From JANXQG01 sp963709175 (GTDB lineage Bacteria; Planctomycetota; Planctomycetia; Pirellulales; Thermoguttaceae), in contig CAVPVK010000008.1 in assembly GCA_963709175.1 (NCBI GenBank), positions 1 through 64,000 of the forward strand: a stretch of 64,000 nucleotides of DNA. The letters are read 5' to 3'. This document shows, one piece after another, positions 26,882-36,906 of this stretch (position 1 is the stretch's first letter; the number at the start of each line of letters is the position of its first letter). The notes below the pieces were generated by a model. It searched no databases. It saw only the letters and a program-made list of their open reading frames with translations, and was not told the DNA's origin. A program made the position numbers and the translations under genes.

Positions 26882-27394
26882 ATGGGCGGCAAAAGCGGCC
26901 AGAAGTTTGTGGGGCGGAATCGACCGCCGCGAGTGCAAATCGAGTACGACGTCGAAGTCTACGGCGCCGAGAAAAAGGTCCAGTTGCCTTTCGTCATGGG
27001 GGTGATGTCGGACCTGTCGGGCAAGCCGGCCGAGGCCTTGCCGCCGGTGGACGAGCGCAAGTTCCTGGAAATCGACGTCGATAATTTCGACAGCCGCCTC
27101 AAGGCGATGAAGCCGCGCGTGGCCTTCCGGGTCCCCAACACGTTGACCGGCGAGGGCAATCTGAACGTCGATCTCACCTTCGAAAGCCTGGACGATTTTT
27201 CGCCAGGGGCGGTAGCCCGCAAGGTCGATTCCCTGAAAAAACTCCTCGACGCCCGCACGGAGTTGTCGAACCTGCTCTCGTACATGGACGGCAAGTCGGG
27301 GGCGGAAGACCTCATCCGCCGCGTGCTGCAGGATCCGGCGCTGTTGCAATCGCTGGCGTCGGTGCCCAAGCCGGCCGAAGAGAGCGAGGCATAA
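26882..27394 (+). CDS. tssB: T6SS contractile sheath small subunit TssB (VipA)
   Basis: The 170-residue product matches TssB throughout: a short basic start, PRVQIEYDVEVYGAEKKVQLP, FVMGVMSDLSGKPAEALPP, ERKFLEIDVDNFDSRL, a strand-helix core (LTFESLDDFSPGAVARKV) and the helical end ELSNLLSYMDGKSGAEDL. TssB pairs with TssC to build the cytosolic sheath that contracts to push the Hcp tube out. The ribosome binding site AAAGGAGGTCATTC before the ATG is nearly ideal. It lies 110 bp before tssC. Confidence 0.96.
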   Translation: MGGKSGQKFVGRNRPPRVQIEYDVEVYGAEKKVQLPFVMGVMSDLSGKPAEALPPVDERKFLEIDVDNFDSRLKAMKPRVAFRVPNTLTGEGNLNVDLTFESLDDFSPGAVARKVDSLKKLLDARTELSNLLSYMDGKSGAEDLIRRVLQDPALLQSLASVPKPAEESEA

Positions 27395-27503
27395 GCGGCC
27401 CGCCAGCAGGAGTTCCGGCTCGTAGAGGCTGAACCCGCGACTACGAGCGCCGGCATTGAACCCATACACTTGTCAAATCAAATAACCATCAAGGAGTTCG
27501 ACA

Positions 27504-29004
27504 ATGGCTCAAAGTGACACCGAACGCCAGGAGAGCGCTGCCGCTGGGCAGACCCTGGAAGCCAGCGATTTTACGGCGCTGCTGACGAAAGAGTTCAAGC
27601 CGAAGACCGACCAGTCGCGGCAGGCCGTCGAAAACGCGGTCAAGACCCTCGCCGCCCAGGCCCTGGAGGGGACATCGCTGATTTCCGACGACGCCATGCG
27701 GAGCATCGAAGCGATCATCGCCGCGATCGACCAGAAACTGACCGAGCAGGTCAACCAGATCATCCATCACGAGGACTACCAGCGGCTCGAGGGCGCCTGG
27801 CGGGGGCTGCACCACCTGGTGAGCAACACCGAGACCGATGAGACGCTGAAGATCCGCGTGATGAACATCTCCAAGAAGGACCTGCACAAGACCCTCAAGA
27901 AGTTCAAGGGCACGGCCTGGGACCAGAGCCCGATCTTCAAGAAGGTCTACGAAGAGGAATACGGCCAGTTCGGCGGGGCCCCTTTCGGCTGCATCGTGGG
28001 CGACTACTATTTCGACCACAATCCGCCGGACGTGGAATTGCTGGGCGAGATCGCCAAGGTCTCGGCCGCGGCGCACGCCGCCGTTCATGACCGGCGCCTC
28101 GCCCACGTTGTTCCAGATGGAATCGTGGCAGGAGCTGGCGAATCCCCGCGACTTGACGAAGATCTTCCAGACGCCCGAGTACGCCGGCTGGCGGTCGCTC
28201 CGCGAGGCGGACGACTCGCGCTACATCGGCCTGGCCATGCCACGATATCTGGCCCGCGTGCCCTACGGCGCCAAGACCAGCCCCGTCGACGAGTTCGCCT
28301 TCGAGGAGGACGTCGAGGGCGCCCAACACGACCGCTATTGCTGGTCCAACGCCGCCTACGCCATGGCGCTGAATATCAACGAGTCGTTCAAGTACTACGG
28401 CTGGTGCTCGCGGATTCGCGGCATCGAGTCAGGCGGGGCCGTGACTGGGCTGCCGACGCACACCTTCCCCACCGACGACGGCGGCGTGGACATGAAATGC
28501 CCCACGGAAATCGCCATCAGCGATCGCCGCGAGGCGGAATTGGCCAAGAACGGCTTCATGCCGCTGGTGCACAAGAAGAACTCCGATTTTGCCGCCTTCA
28601 TCGGCGCCCAGTCGCTGCACAAGCCGGAGGAGTACGACGATGCGGACGCCACGGCCAACGCCAACCTCGCGGCGCGGTTCCCCTACCTCTTCTCGACCTG
28701 CCGTTTCGCCCACTACCTGAAGTGCATCGTGCGGGACAAGATCGGCTCGTTCAAGGAACGGGACGACATGCAGGCCTGGCTCAACCGCTGGATCTCCAAC
28801 TACGTGGAGAGCAATCCCGCTACGGCCAGCGAGGAGACCAAGGCGCGCCGCCCGCTCTCGGCCGCCGAGGTGGTCGTGGAGGAAGTCGAAGGCAACCCGG
28901 GCTACTACTCCTCAAAGATCTTCCTTCGGCCCCATTACCAGTTGGAAGGTCTCACGGTTTCGCTTCGCCTGGTGTCGAAGCTGCCTTCGGCCAAGGGCGG
29001 TTGA
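27504..29004 (+). CDS. tssC: T6SS contractile sheath large subunit TssC (VipB; one frame break)
   Basis: The rejoined ~500-residue protein matches TssC: an N-terminal helical part (IIAAIDQKLTEQVNQIIHHEDYQRLEGAWRGL begins at ~72), LKIRVMNISKKDL, FGCIVGDYYFDHNPPDVELL, then FMTGASPTLFQMESW and GWRSLREADDSRYIGLAMPRY. The C-terminal handshake strands follow (SSKIFLRPHYQLEGLTVSLR). The break lies near 28,078, where KVSAAAHAPFMTGA is restored by a one-base change. It assembles with TssB and is the substrate ClpV acts on. AAGGAG precedes the ATG. About 99 bp separate it from hcp. Confidence 0.94.
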
Positions 29005-29103
29005 GCGCGGCAGCGCCGCGTGCGGCCACGCGCGAAGGCCGCCTTTGCCACTGCTTCGCGACAAGATGTATTTCACCCCTCATAAGAACCATGGAGATGG
29101 AAA

Positions 29104-29601
29104 ATGATTCTGCTGAATCTCGATAAGATCAAGGGCGATTCCCAGATCACGGGCTTCGAGAAATGGATCTCGTGCACCCAGATCAGTTGGGACCTCACCC
29201 GCGAATTCAAGGAAAGCGCCAAGGCGGGAACCAAGGACGTTTTCACGGGCGTGGCCGACGTCAAGCCGATCACGCTCAATAAGACCTTCGACTGCGCCTC
29301 GCCCGACCTCATGCAGTACGCCTGCGGCGGCGGCAAGATTTGCGACAAGGCCACGATCGTGCTGCTGGCCAGCGGCGGCGACATGGAGGACGCTGCCAAG
29401 AGCGTTTACTTGACGTTCGAGCTCGATACGCCGCTATTGGCCTCGTGGAACATCAGCGGCGGCGAGGACGAGCGCCCCGCCGAGACGCTCTCGCTTTGGT
29501 ACTACAAGGTGCAACTGACCTACCGCCAGTGGGACGGTTCCAACTATACGGATTACGGCCCGCGCGGCTGGGATCGCGTCGGCAACAAGAAGTGGCCCTG
29601 A
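29104..29601 (+). CDS. hcp: T6SS inner-tube protein Hcp (TssD)
   Basis: The 165-residue product has the Hcp beta-barrel pattern: MILLNLDKIKGDSQITGFEKWI at the start (the standard 'G-S...G..I.I' Hcp opening), DVKPITLNKTFDCASPDL, AKSVYLTFELDTPLLASWN, and the end ETLSLWYYKVQLTYR. Hcp hexamers stack into the tube inside the sheath and carry or chaperone effectors. The start has a GGAGATGG purine run close by. Directly after the stop comes a strong GA/TC-rich inverted repeat that may attenuate transcription and favour high hcp message. Confidence 0.94.
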   Translation: MILLNLDKIKGDSQITGFEKWISCTQISWDLTREFKESAKAGTKDVFTGVADVKPITLNKTFDCASPDLMQYACGGGKICDKATIVLLASGGDMEDAAKSVYLTFELDTPLLASWNISGGEDERPAETLSLWYYKVQLTYRQWDGSNYTDYGPRGWDRVGNKKWP

Positions 29602-29604
29602 GCC

Positions 29605-29735
29605 ACGCGAGGTAAGAAAAAGAGCGGGGAGAGGGGAGACACGGAGAGAGGAGCGGCAAAAGCTCTCTCCTTTTCTCCTCGTCTTCCTTTCCCCCTCTTC
29701 GCGTCTCCCCCTTCCCCCACTTCCCTTTTCCTCCG
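29605..29735. repeat. GA/TC-rich inverted repeat after hcp; second copy of the repeat in the ATPase linker
   Basis: A purine-rich left arm (about 29616-29653) and a pyrimidine-rich right arm (about 29662-29730) can pair. The innermost perfect stem is GGAGAGAG (29643-29650) with CTCTCTCC (29663-29670). The segment 29629-29653 matches 20613-20637 at 24 of 25 bases. It fills the whole gap between hcp and tagJ and could act as an attenuator or message stabiliser. Confidence 0.7.
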
Positions 29736-29743
29736 AGGCAACC

Positions 29744-30616
29744 ATGCCCGCGATTCAGACCCTTCGCGACGGAAACCTGGACGAGGCTTTCCGCGAGTTG
29801 CAGCAAGAGGTGCGGCGGAGTCCGGCCGACGCAAAGCTCCGCGTCTTCCTCTTTCAGTTGCTTTCCGTGCGGGGCGAGTGGGACCGCGCCCTGACCCAGC
29901 TCAACACGGCCGCCGAACTCGACGCCTCGACCCTGATCATGGCCCAGATGTACCGCGAGGCCCTGCAGTGCGAGGTCTTCCGGGCCGAGGTCTTCGCCGG
30001 CAAACGGTCGCCGCTGATCTTTGGTGATCCGCCGGAGTGGATGGGGTGGATGGTCGAGGCCCTGCGGTTGACGGCCGCCGGCGAGCACGAGGCGGCGCAG
30101 CGTCTGCGGCTGAGGGCCTTCGAGGCCGCCCCGGCCACGCCGGGCAGCCTCGACGGACAACGATTCCAGTGGATCGCCGACGCCGATACCCGCCTGGGGC
30201 CCGTCGTCGAGGCCATGATCTCCGGTCGCTACTTCTGGATTCCCGTGGAAAACATCCGCCAGATCAAGGTCGAGCCGCCCACCGATCTCCGCGATCTGGT
30301 CTGGCTGCCGGTGCATTTCGTCTGGGCCAACGAAGGCGAGGCGGTCGGTCTGATCCCCAGCCGCTACCCGGGGTCGGAGGACAGTCCGGATCCGCTCGTC
30401 CGCATGGCTCGGAAAACTGAATGGACTGAGCCTGCGGAAGGGGCCAGCCATGGCCTGGGACAGCGCATGCTCTCCACGGACGAGACCGATTACCCGCTCC
30501 TCGACGTGCGGCAGATCGACCTCGAGATCGACCTGGAGCCGATTGAGTCGGAGGGGGAGAGCCCGGCATCCGCTTCTTCCTCATCCGCAACGCTTGCCGA
30601 ACCGGCGCCGGAGTAG
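29744..30616 (+). CDS. tagJ: T6SS accessory protein TagJ (ImpE/SciE family)
   Basis: The 290-residue product matches ImpE: an N-terminal TPR-like half (LRDGNLDEAFRELQQEVRRSP, LRVFLFQLLSVRGEWDRAL, LDASTLIMAQMYREALQCE, EVFAGKRSPLIFGDPPEW) and a beta-rich C-terminal half (SGRYFWIPVENIRQIKVE, LRDLVWLPVHFVWANEGEA, LIPSRYPGSE). The last ~30 residues are a Ser/Glu-rich tail. In some T6SS classes TagJ binds the TssB N-terminal helix and affects sheath interaction with ClpV. It lies between the post-hcp repeat and tssE, with three bases before the next gene. Confidence 0.9.
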   Translation: MPAIQTLRDGNLDEAFRELQQEVRRSPADAKLRVFLFQLLSVRGEWDRALTQLNTAAELDASTLIMAQMYREALQCEVFRAEVFAGKRSPLIFGDPPEWMGWMVEALRLTAAGEHEAAQRLRLRAFEAAPATPGSLDGQRFQWIADADTRLGPVVEAMISGRYFWIPVENIRQIKVEPPTDLRDLVWLPVHFVWANEGEAVGLIPSRYPGSEDSPDPLVRMARKTEWTEPAEGASHGLGQRMLSTDETDYPLLDVRQIDLEIDLEPIESEGESPASASSSSATLAEPAPE

Positions 30617-30619
30617 CCT

Positions 30620-31126
30620 ATGGCAGAACTTACCGTCAAGGAGCGGCTGCAGCCTTCCTTGCTCGATCGACTGACCGACGAGGAACCGGACAAGAAGGCC
30701 GAGTCCCGCGAACGCCGCGTGATTTCACTGGAGAGGCTCCGCGAGTGCGTCTTGCGCGACCTGGGCTGGCTGCTCAACACCGGCAAGCTCGCGCAGGTGC
30801 AGGACCTGGCGGAATACCCGGAAGTTGCCCGCTCCGTGGTCAATTACGGCTCGCTCGACCTTTCCGGACGGCACATTTCCTCGACCGACCTGGGCGCGTT
30901 GGAGACCGCCGTGCGACAGGCGATCCTCGATTTCGAGCCGCGAATCTTGCCGGACACACTCCGCGTGCGGTCGGTCATGGAGGGCGAGAGCATGTCGTCC
31001 AACGCCATCACCTTCGAGATCGAGGGCAGCCTCTGGGCCCAACCGATGCCGATGCGGATGTTCCTCCATACGGAGGTGGACTTGGACTCGGGCCACGTGG
31101 CAGTCGTCGACCAATCGGGGCAATAG
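30620..31126 (+). CDS. tssE: T6SS baseplate wedge protein TssE (gp25-like)
   Basis: The 168-residue product matches TssE/gp25 lysozyme-like baseplate proteins: LQPSLLDRLTDEEPDKKAES at the N terminus, RVISLERLRECVLRDLGWLLNT in the middle (the typical 'ssLr..v.RDLewLLNT' block), PEVARSVVNYGSLDLSGR, then LRVRSVMEG and FEIEGSLWAQPMPMRMFL. It joins TssF, TssG and TssK in the wedge that starts sheath assembly. It begins three bases after tagJ, so the two are coupled. It has a normal length for the family. Confidence 0.95.
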   Translation: MAELTVKERLQPSLLDRLTDEEPDKKAESRERRVISLERLRECVLRDLGWLLNTGKLAQVQDLAEYPEVARSVVNYGSLDLSGRHISSTDLGALETAVRQAILDFEPRILPDTLRVRSVMEGESMSSNAITFEIEGSLWAQPMPMRMFLHTEVDLDSGHVAVVDQSGQ

Positions 31127-31139
31127 GGAGAACTCCGCC

Positions 31140-33035
31140 ATGGATCCGCGCATGCTGGCCTACTACAACCGCGAACTGCAGCACGTTCGCGAGATGGGTG
31201 CGGAGTTCGCACGCCGCTACCCGAAGATCGCCGGCCGCCTGGCCCTCGAAGAGTTCGAATGCGCCGATCCCTACGTGGAGCGGCTGCTGGAAGGGCTGGC
31301 CTTCCTGGCGGCGCGGGTGCAGTTGAAGCTCGACGCCCAGTTTCCCGAGTTCACGCAGCATCTGCTGGAAATCGTCTATCCGCATTACCTTTCCCCCACG
31401 CCTTCGATGGCCGTGGTCCGCTTCGTGCCCGACTACAACGAAGGGGCGTTGGCCAAAGGTCTGAGCGTCCCCCGCGGCACGACGCTTTTGAGCCGCATCG
31501 GTAAGGGCGAGCAGACCCCTTGCCGCTACCAGACGGGCCACGACGTCACGCTCTGGCCGCTGAAGATCGAGCAGGCCGAATACTACAATCGCGACGAGGC
31601 GATGCGCGGCGCTCCGGACGTAGCCGCAGCGCGGGCCGGGCTCCGCCTCCGCCTGACCTGCACTGCCGGATTGACCTTCGACAAGATAGCCCTGGAGCGT
31701 CTGCCGCTCTTTTTGCAAGGCTCCGGCGAACTGACCGCGGCCCTCTACGAGCAATTGCTGGGCAACCGCATCGCCGCAGTGGTCGCTCCCGTGGGCTCGC
31801 CCGCCGAGTCGCGGACGACGATCGCCGCCCGCGAAATCCGCCGCCTCGGCTTTCAGGAGGGCGAGGCCCTGCTGCCCAGCGGTCCGCGGTCCTTCCAGGG
31901 CTACCGCCTGCTGCACGAATACTTCGCCATGCCCGAGCGGTTCCTCTTCGTGGAACTGGGCGGGCTGGCCCCCGCCCTGCGGCGCTGCCCGGGCAACACG
32001 CTCGACCTCTTCGTGCTCTTCAATCGCGCCAACCGCGCGCTGGAGCATCGCGTCGACGCCTCGTTGTTCTCGCTCTTCGCGACGCCCGCGGTCAACTTGT
32101 TCTCCAAGCGGGCCGACCGCATTCAGATCGACGAGCGCAAGGCCGAGTTCCAGATCCTGCCCGACCGCACGCGGCCGCTGGACTTCGAACCGTATGCGGT
32201 GACCGACGTGACGGGCTATGGCGACGGCGACAAGCAGCAGGTCTTTCTGCCTTTCTACGCGACGCCCGGCCAAGGCGACGGGGCCTCGTCGCCCGATCGC
32301 CACGGCGAGTCGGCCGCCTTCTACACGGCGCGGCGGGTGCATCGCACGCTTTCCGAGCAGCAGCGACGGTTGGGCCCGCGGACCAGCTATATCGGCAGCG
32401 AGTTATACCTTTCGCTGGTCGATGCCCGCGAGGCCCCCTTTGCCCACGATCTGCGGCAGCTTTCCGTGGGACTGCTTTGCACGAACCGCGACCTTCCCCT
32501 CTTGATGCCGGTGGGGGTGGGCGACACCGATTTCTCGCCCGAGGTGAGCTTGCCCATTCGCTCGACACGTTGCCTGGTCGGACCCACGCGGCCGCGGGTG
32601 GCCCTTTCCTACGGCACGGGCGAGGTGGCCTGGCGGATGGTGAACCATCTTTCGCTGAATTATTTCTCGCTGGTCAACGATCCGCAGCGGGGCGGGGCCG
32701 CGGCCTTGCGAGAGATGCTCGCGCTGTACGCCGACATGGCCGAACCGCACATCCGCAAGCAGATCGACGGCGTGCAGTCGGTGGTCGCCCGGCCAATCAC
32801 CCGTCCCGTGCCGACTTCGGGGCCGCTGACCTTCGGCCGCGGCTTGCAAATCACGCTGACGTGCGACGAGACCGCGTTCGAGGGGGCGGGAGTCTTTCTC
32901 CTCGGAGCCGTCCTGGAAGAGTTCTTCGCACGCTACGTTTCCATCAATTCCTTCACCGAAACCCTGGTGCGCACCGCGGACCGTGGAGAAATAATGCAAT
33001 GGCCGATCCGCATCGGTCGGCGGCAGACCTTGTAG
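31140..33035 (+). CDS. tssF: T6SS baseplate subunit TssF
   Basis: The 631-residue product matches TssF from end to end: MDPRMLAYYNRELQHVREMG, EFARRYPKIAGRL, CADPYVERLLEGLAFLAARV, QFPEFTQHLLEIVYPHYLSP, PRGTTLLSRI, then middle beta domains and the C-terminal GGAAALREMLALYAD, EFFARYVSINSFTETLV. The ATG at 31140 has AGGGAG nine bases upstream; the open frame extends further up but overlaps tssE. TssF2-TssG forms the wedge core. Its end overlaps the tssG start by 37 bases. Confidence 0.95.
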   Translation: MDPRMLAYYNRELQHVREMGAEFARRYPKIAGRLALEEFECADPYVERLLEGLAFLAARVQLKLDAQFPEFTQHLLEIVYPHYLSPTPSMAVVRFVPDYNEGALAKGLSVPRGTTLLSRIGKGEQTPCRYQTGHDVTLWPLKIEQAEYYNRDEAMRGAPDVAAARAGLRLRLTCTAGLTFDKIALERLPLFLQGSGELTAALYEQLLGNRIAAVVAPVGSPAESRTTIAAREIRRLGFQEGEALLPSGPRSFQGYRLLHEYFAMPERFLFVELGGLAPALRRCPGNTLDLFVLFNRANRALEHRVDASLFSLFATPAVNLFSKRADRIQIDERKAEFQILPDRTRPLDFEPYAVTDVTGYGDGDKQQVFLPFYATPGQGDGASSPDRHGESAAFYTARRVHRTLSEQQRRLGPRTSYIGSELYLSLVDAREAPFAHDLRQLSVGLLCTNRDLPLLMPVGVGDTDFSPEVSLPIRSTRCLVGPTRPRVALSYGTGEVAWRMVNHLSLNYFSLVNDPQRGGAAALREMLALYADMAEPHIRKQIDGVQSVVARPITRPVPTSGPLTFGRGLQITLTCDETAFEGAGVFLLGAVLEEFFARYVSINSFTETLVRTADRGEIMQWPIRIGRRQTL

Positions 33036-34065
33036 CCCTGCTGGACGACATCGCGGCTGCCCCGCACCAATTCGATTTCTTCCAGGCCATCCGCCGGCTC
33101 GAATGCGCCACGGCGGAGCGGCCCCGGCTGGGCGAGAGCGCCGCGCCAAGGATGATGCCATCCGCCTGGGCCAGGAGCCGACGATGGCTTTCGCGCCGCG
33201 GACGATCAGCGCGCTGGTCTCCGCCGGGGATGGTCTGCCGCCGCGGATGGAGGTCTTTTTCTTCGGCCTGTTCGGCCCCAATGGCCCGTTGCCGCTGCAT
33301 CTGACGGAATACGCCCGCAGTCGGCTGAGGCAGAACGGCGATCCAACCTTCGCGCGTTTCGCCGATATCTTTCACCACCGCCTGCTCTCGCTGTTTTACC
33401 GCGCCTGGGCCAACGCCCAACCGACGGTGAGCCTCGATCGGCCCGAATCCGATCATTTCGCGGACTATATCGGCGCGCTCGTCGGGCTGGCCCAGCCTTC
33501 CATGCGGCGGCGAGACACCCTGCCCGACCAGTTCAAGCTCTTTTTTGCCGGCCGCCTGGCCGCGGGACCGCGGAATCCCGAGGGCCTGCAGGCGATGATC
33601 GAGGAGCTCTTCGAGCTGCCTGTCCGGATCGAAGAGTTCGTCGGCCGCTGGACGGAAATCCCGGAGAGTTGCCGCTGCCAGTTGGGCGGCCTCGACGGCG
33701 CCGCGGACCTGGGCGTTGCTGCCACGATCGGCCAGTTCGTCTGGGATTGCCAGCAGACGTTTCGCATCGTCATCGGTCCCTTGGCGCTGGAAGATTATCG
33801 CCGCCTGCTGCCCGGCGGCAGCGGCCTGCCGCAGCTCATCGACCTTGTGCGGAACTATCTCAGCGACGAGCTGATTTGGGAAGTGCGGCTCATCCTCCGC
33901 AAGGAAGAGGCGCCGCCCATGTGCCTGGGCCGCTCCGGCCAGCTTGGCCTGGCAGCCTGGCTGGAGCCCGAAGCGCTCACTCGCGATGCTGACGACTTCT
34001 GCTGGAACCCGCAGCTCGACGGCAGTTGCGGAAGCGAGTCGGTTGGAGTTCCGGCTAACGGCTAA
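32999..34065 (+). CDS. tssG: T6SS baseplate subunit TssG (one frame break)
   Basis: The rejoined ~355-residue protein matches TssG: the N-terminal APHQFDFFQAIRRLECA block, RLGQEPTMAFAPRTI, PRMEVFFFGLFGPNGPLPLHLTEYA (starts ~residue 80), RFADIFHHRLLSLFYRAW, MIEELFELPVRIEEFVGRW and ALEDYRRLLPGGSGL. The first block and the rest are in different frames; the change lies near 33,140 in a GC-rich run. ATG 32999 has GGAGA about 9 bases upstream and overlaps tssF by 37 bases, so translation is coupled. It forms the wedge with TssF and TssE. The C-terminal ~15 residues look unusual. Confidence 0.9.
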
Positions 34066-34142
34066 AGCAGCGCGAACAGTATTTCAGCGAATTTACGGAC
34101 GCATTACACCGCCAAAACATCGACAACCCCCAGGAATCGAGC

Positions 34143-36906
34143 ATGGAAATCCCTCGCGCCTCTCTTTTCGGCAAACTGAACCCCATGGCCTACAAGGCCA
34201 TTGAAGGGGCTACGGTCTTTTGCAAGATGCGGGGCAACCCCTACGTGGAACTCGCCCACTGGCTGCACCAGATCCTCAACAACCCCGACTCCGATCTGCA
34301 CCGTATCATCAAGCATTTCAACCTCGATGCCTCCAAGCTGGCCCGCGACCTGACTGAATCACTCGACAGGCTGCCCCGCGGCTCGACCTCGATCTCGGAC
34401 CTCTCGTCGCACATCGAGGAGGCCGTCGAACGAGGGTGGGTCTACGGTACGCTGATGTTCGGCGAGTCGCAGGTCCGCACCGGCTACTTGGTGATCGGCA
34501 TCCTCAAGACCCGCGGTCTGGCCCACGCGCTGACCGGCATCTCCAAGGAATTTCAGAAGATCAACGCCGACACCCTGGCCGACGACTTCGCCAAGATCGT
34601 CGCCGGCTCGCCGGAAGAGCGGCAGGCGGCCAGCGATGGCTTCCAGGTCGGCGGCGGCGCTAGCCCCGGCGAGGCCAGCGGCGCTATGGCCGCGCCACAA
34701 TTGGGCAAGCAGGAGGCGCTCGAAGAAGTTCGCCGTCGATCTGACCGAACGGGCCCGCAAGGGCGAGATCGACCCCATCGTCGGTCGCGACGAGGAGATC
34801 CGCCAGATCATCGATATCCTCATGCGCCGTCGCCAAAACAACCCGATCCTCACAGGCGAGGCGGGCGTCGGAAAAACGGCCGTCGTCGAAGGTTTTGCCC
34901 ACCGCCTGGCGGCCGGCACGGTGCCCCCTGCGCTCAAGGACGTCCGCCTGCTGGCCCTGGACATCGGCCTGCTGCAGGCCGGGGCCAGCATGAAGGGCGA
35001 ATTCGAGCAGCGGCTCCGGCAGGTCATCGAGGAGGTGCAGGCCTCTGAAAAACCGATCATCCTCTTTGTCGACGAGGCCCATACCCTGATCGGGGCGGGC
35101 GGCGCGGCCGGCACGGGCGACGCCGCCAACCTGCTCAAGCCGGCACTGGCCCGCGGCACGCTCCGCACCATCGCCGCCACCACCTGGGCCGAGTACAAGA
35201 AGCACATCGAAAAAGACCCCGCCCTGACGCGCCGCTTCCAGGTCGTGCAGGTCGGCGAGCCAAGCGAGGAGAAGGCGATCCTCATGATGCGGCGGATGGC
35301 CTCGGTGCTGGAAAAGCACCACAAGGTGCAGTTGCTCGACGAGGCGATCGAGGCCGCCGTGCGCCTCTCGCACCGCTACATCCCCGCCCGGCAGCTTCCC
35401 GACAAGTCGGTGAGCCTGCTGGACACGGCTTGCGCCCGCGTGGCGATCAGCCAGCACGCCGTGCCGGCCGAGGTGGAAGACTCGCGGCAGCGGATCGAAG
35501 CCCTCAACACCGAGCTGGAGATCATTGAGCGTGAAACCGCCGTGGGCGTAGAGACGGAAATGCGGAAGGCCGCCGCGGCCGCCCAGCTTGAAGCCGAGAC
35601 CCAGCGGCTGGCGACGCTCGAAGGCCGCTGGAACTGCGAACGCCAACTGGTCGAAAAGGTCTTGGACCTCCGCGCCAAGCTTCGCGGCGAGACCGGCAAG
35701 GTGGAAGGCACCCAGAGCAAGCTGGAGAAGGCGGCCGAGGCCGTCGCCAAGACCGAAAAGCCGGCCGCAGCCACCGTGACCGGCCTCTCCGCAGCCGAGC
35801 GAGCGAGCCTGCTGGCCGAGCTCAAGCGGCTGCAGGCCGAGCTCCACGAGCTGCAAGGCGAGGCCCCTTTGATCCTGCCCACCGTCGACGAGCAGGCGGT
35901 CGGCTCCGTTGTCCAGGACTGGACCGGCATCCCCGTGGGCCGCATGGTGAAGAACGAAATCGAGACTGTCCTCAACCTGGCCGACGCCCTCAGCCAGCGA
36001 ATCATCGGCCAGCGGCACGCCCTGGAAATGATCGCCAAGCGGATCCAGACCTCGCGGGCGAGCCTCGACAACCCCAACAAGCCCATCGGTGTGTTCATGC
36101 TTGCCGGGCCCTCCGGCGTAGGCAAGACGGAAACCGCCCTGGCCCTGGCCGAAACGCTTTACGGCGGCGAGCAGAACGTCATCACGATCAACATGAGCGA
36201 GTTCCAGGAGGCCCACACCGTGAGCACGCTGAAAGGCTCGCCCCCGGGCTACGTGGGCTACGGCGAGGGCGGTGTGCTGACCGAGGCCGTCCGCCGCCGG
36301 CCCTACAGCGTGGTGCTGCTGGACGAGGTGGAGAAGGCCCATCCTGACGTCCACGAGATCTTCTTCCAGGTCTTCGACAAGGGCTGGATGGAGGACGGCG
36401 AGGGCCGCCTGATCGACTTCAAGAACACGCTGATCCTCCTGACTACCAATGCCGGCACCGACCTGATCGGCAACATGTGCAAGGATCCAGACCTGCTGCC
36501 CGACCCCGAGGGGCTGGCCCAAGCCCTGCGGGCCCCGCTGTTGAAGGTCTTTCCGCCGGCCTTGCTGGGCCGCATCGTGACGATCCCCTACTATCCGCTC
36601 AGCGACGAGATGATCGGGTCGATCGTCCGCTTGCAGTTGCGGCGCATCGAGCGGCGGATTCGCGAGAACCACGGCGTGCCCTTTACCTACGACGGCGAAG
36701 TCGTGAAGCTCATCGTCAGCCGCTGCACGGAACTGGAAAGCGGCGGCCGGATGATCGACGCCATACTCACGAACACGGTCCTGCCGAGCATCAGCCAGGT
36801 CTTCTTGCAGCGGATGATGCAAGGCGAACGGGTCGATCGGGTCCATGTGACCGTGGACGGGGGCGAGTTCCAATACCATTTCTCCGCGGAGACGAACCAT
36901 GCCTAG
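34143..36906 (+). CDS. clpV: T6SS sheath-recycling ATPase ClpV (TssH; one frame break)
   Basis: The ~920-residue protein has a Clp N domain (residues ~10-150), AAA1 with Walker A GEAGVGKTAVVEG and Walker B ILFVDEAHTLIGAGG, a coiled-coil middle domain longer than average and Ala/Glu/Lys-rich, and AAA2 with GPSGVGKTETALALAE, SVVLLDEVEKAHPDV and the TTNAGTDLI sensor. The N domain and AAA1 are in different frames; the break is near 34,725 (KQEALEKFAVDLTERARKG restored by one change). EAHTVSTLKGSPPGYVGYG is the ClpV-type pore segment rather than ClpB. ClpV disassembles contracted TssBC. AGGAA precedes the ATG. It overlaps the following gene by eight bases. Confidence 0.94.
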
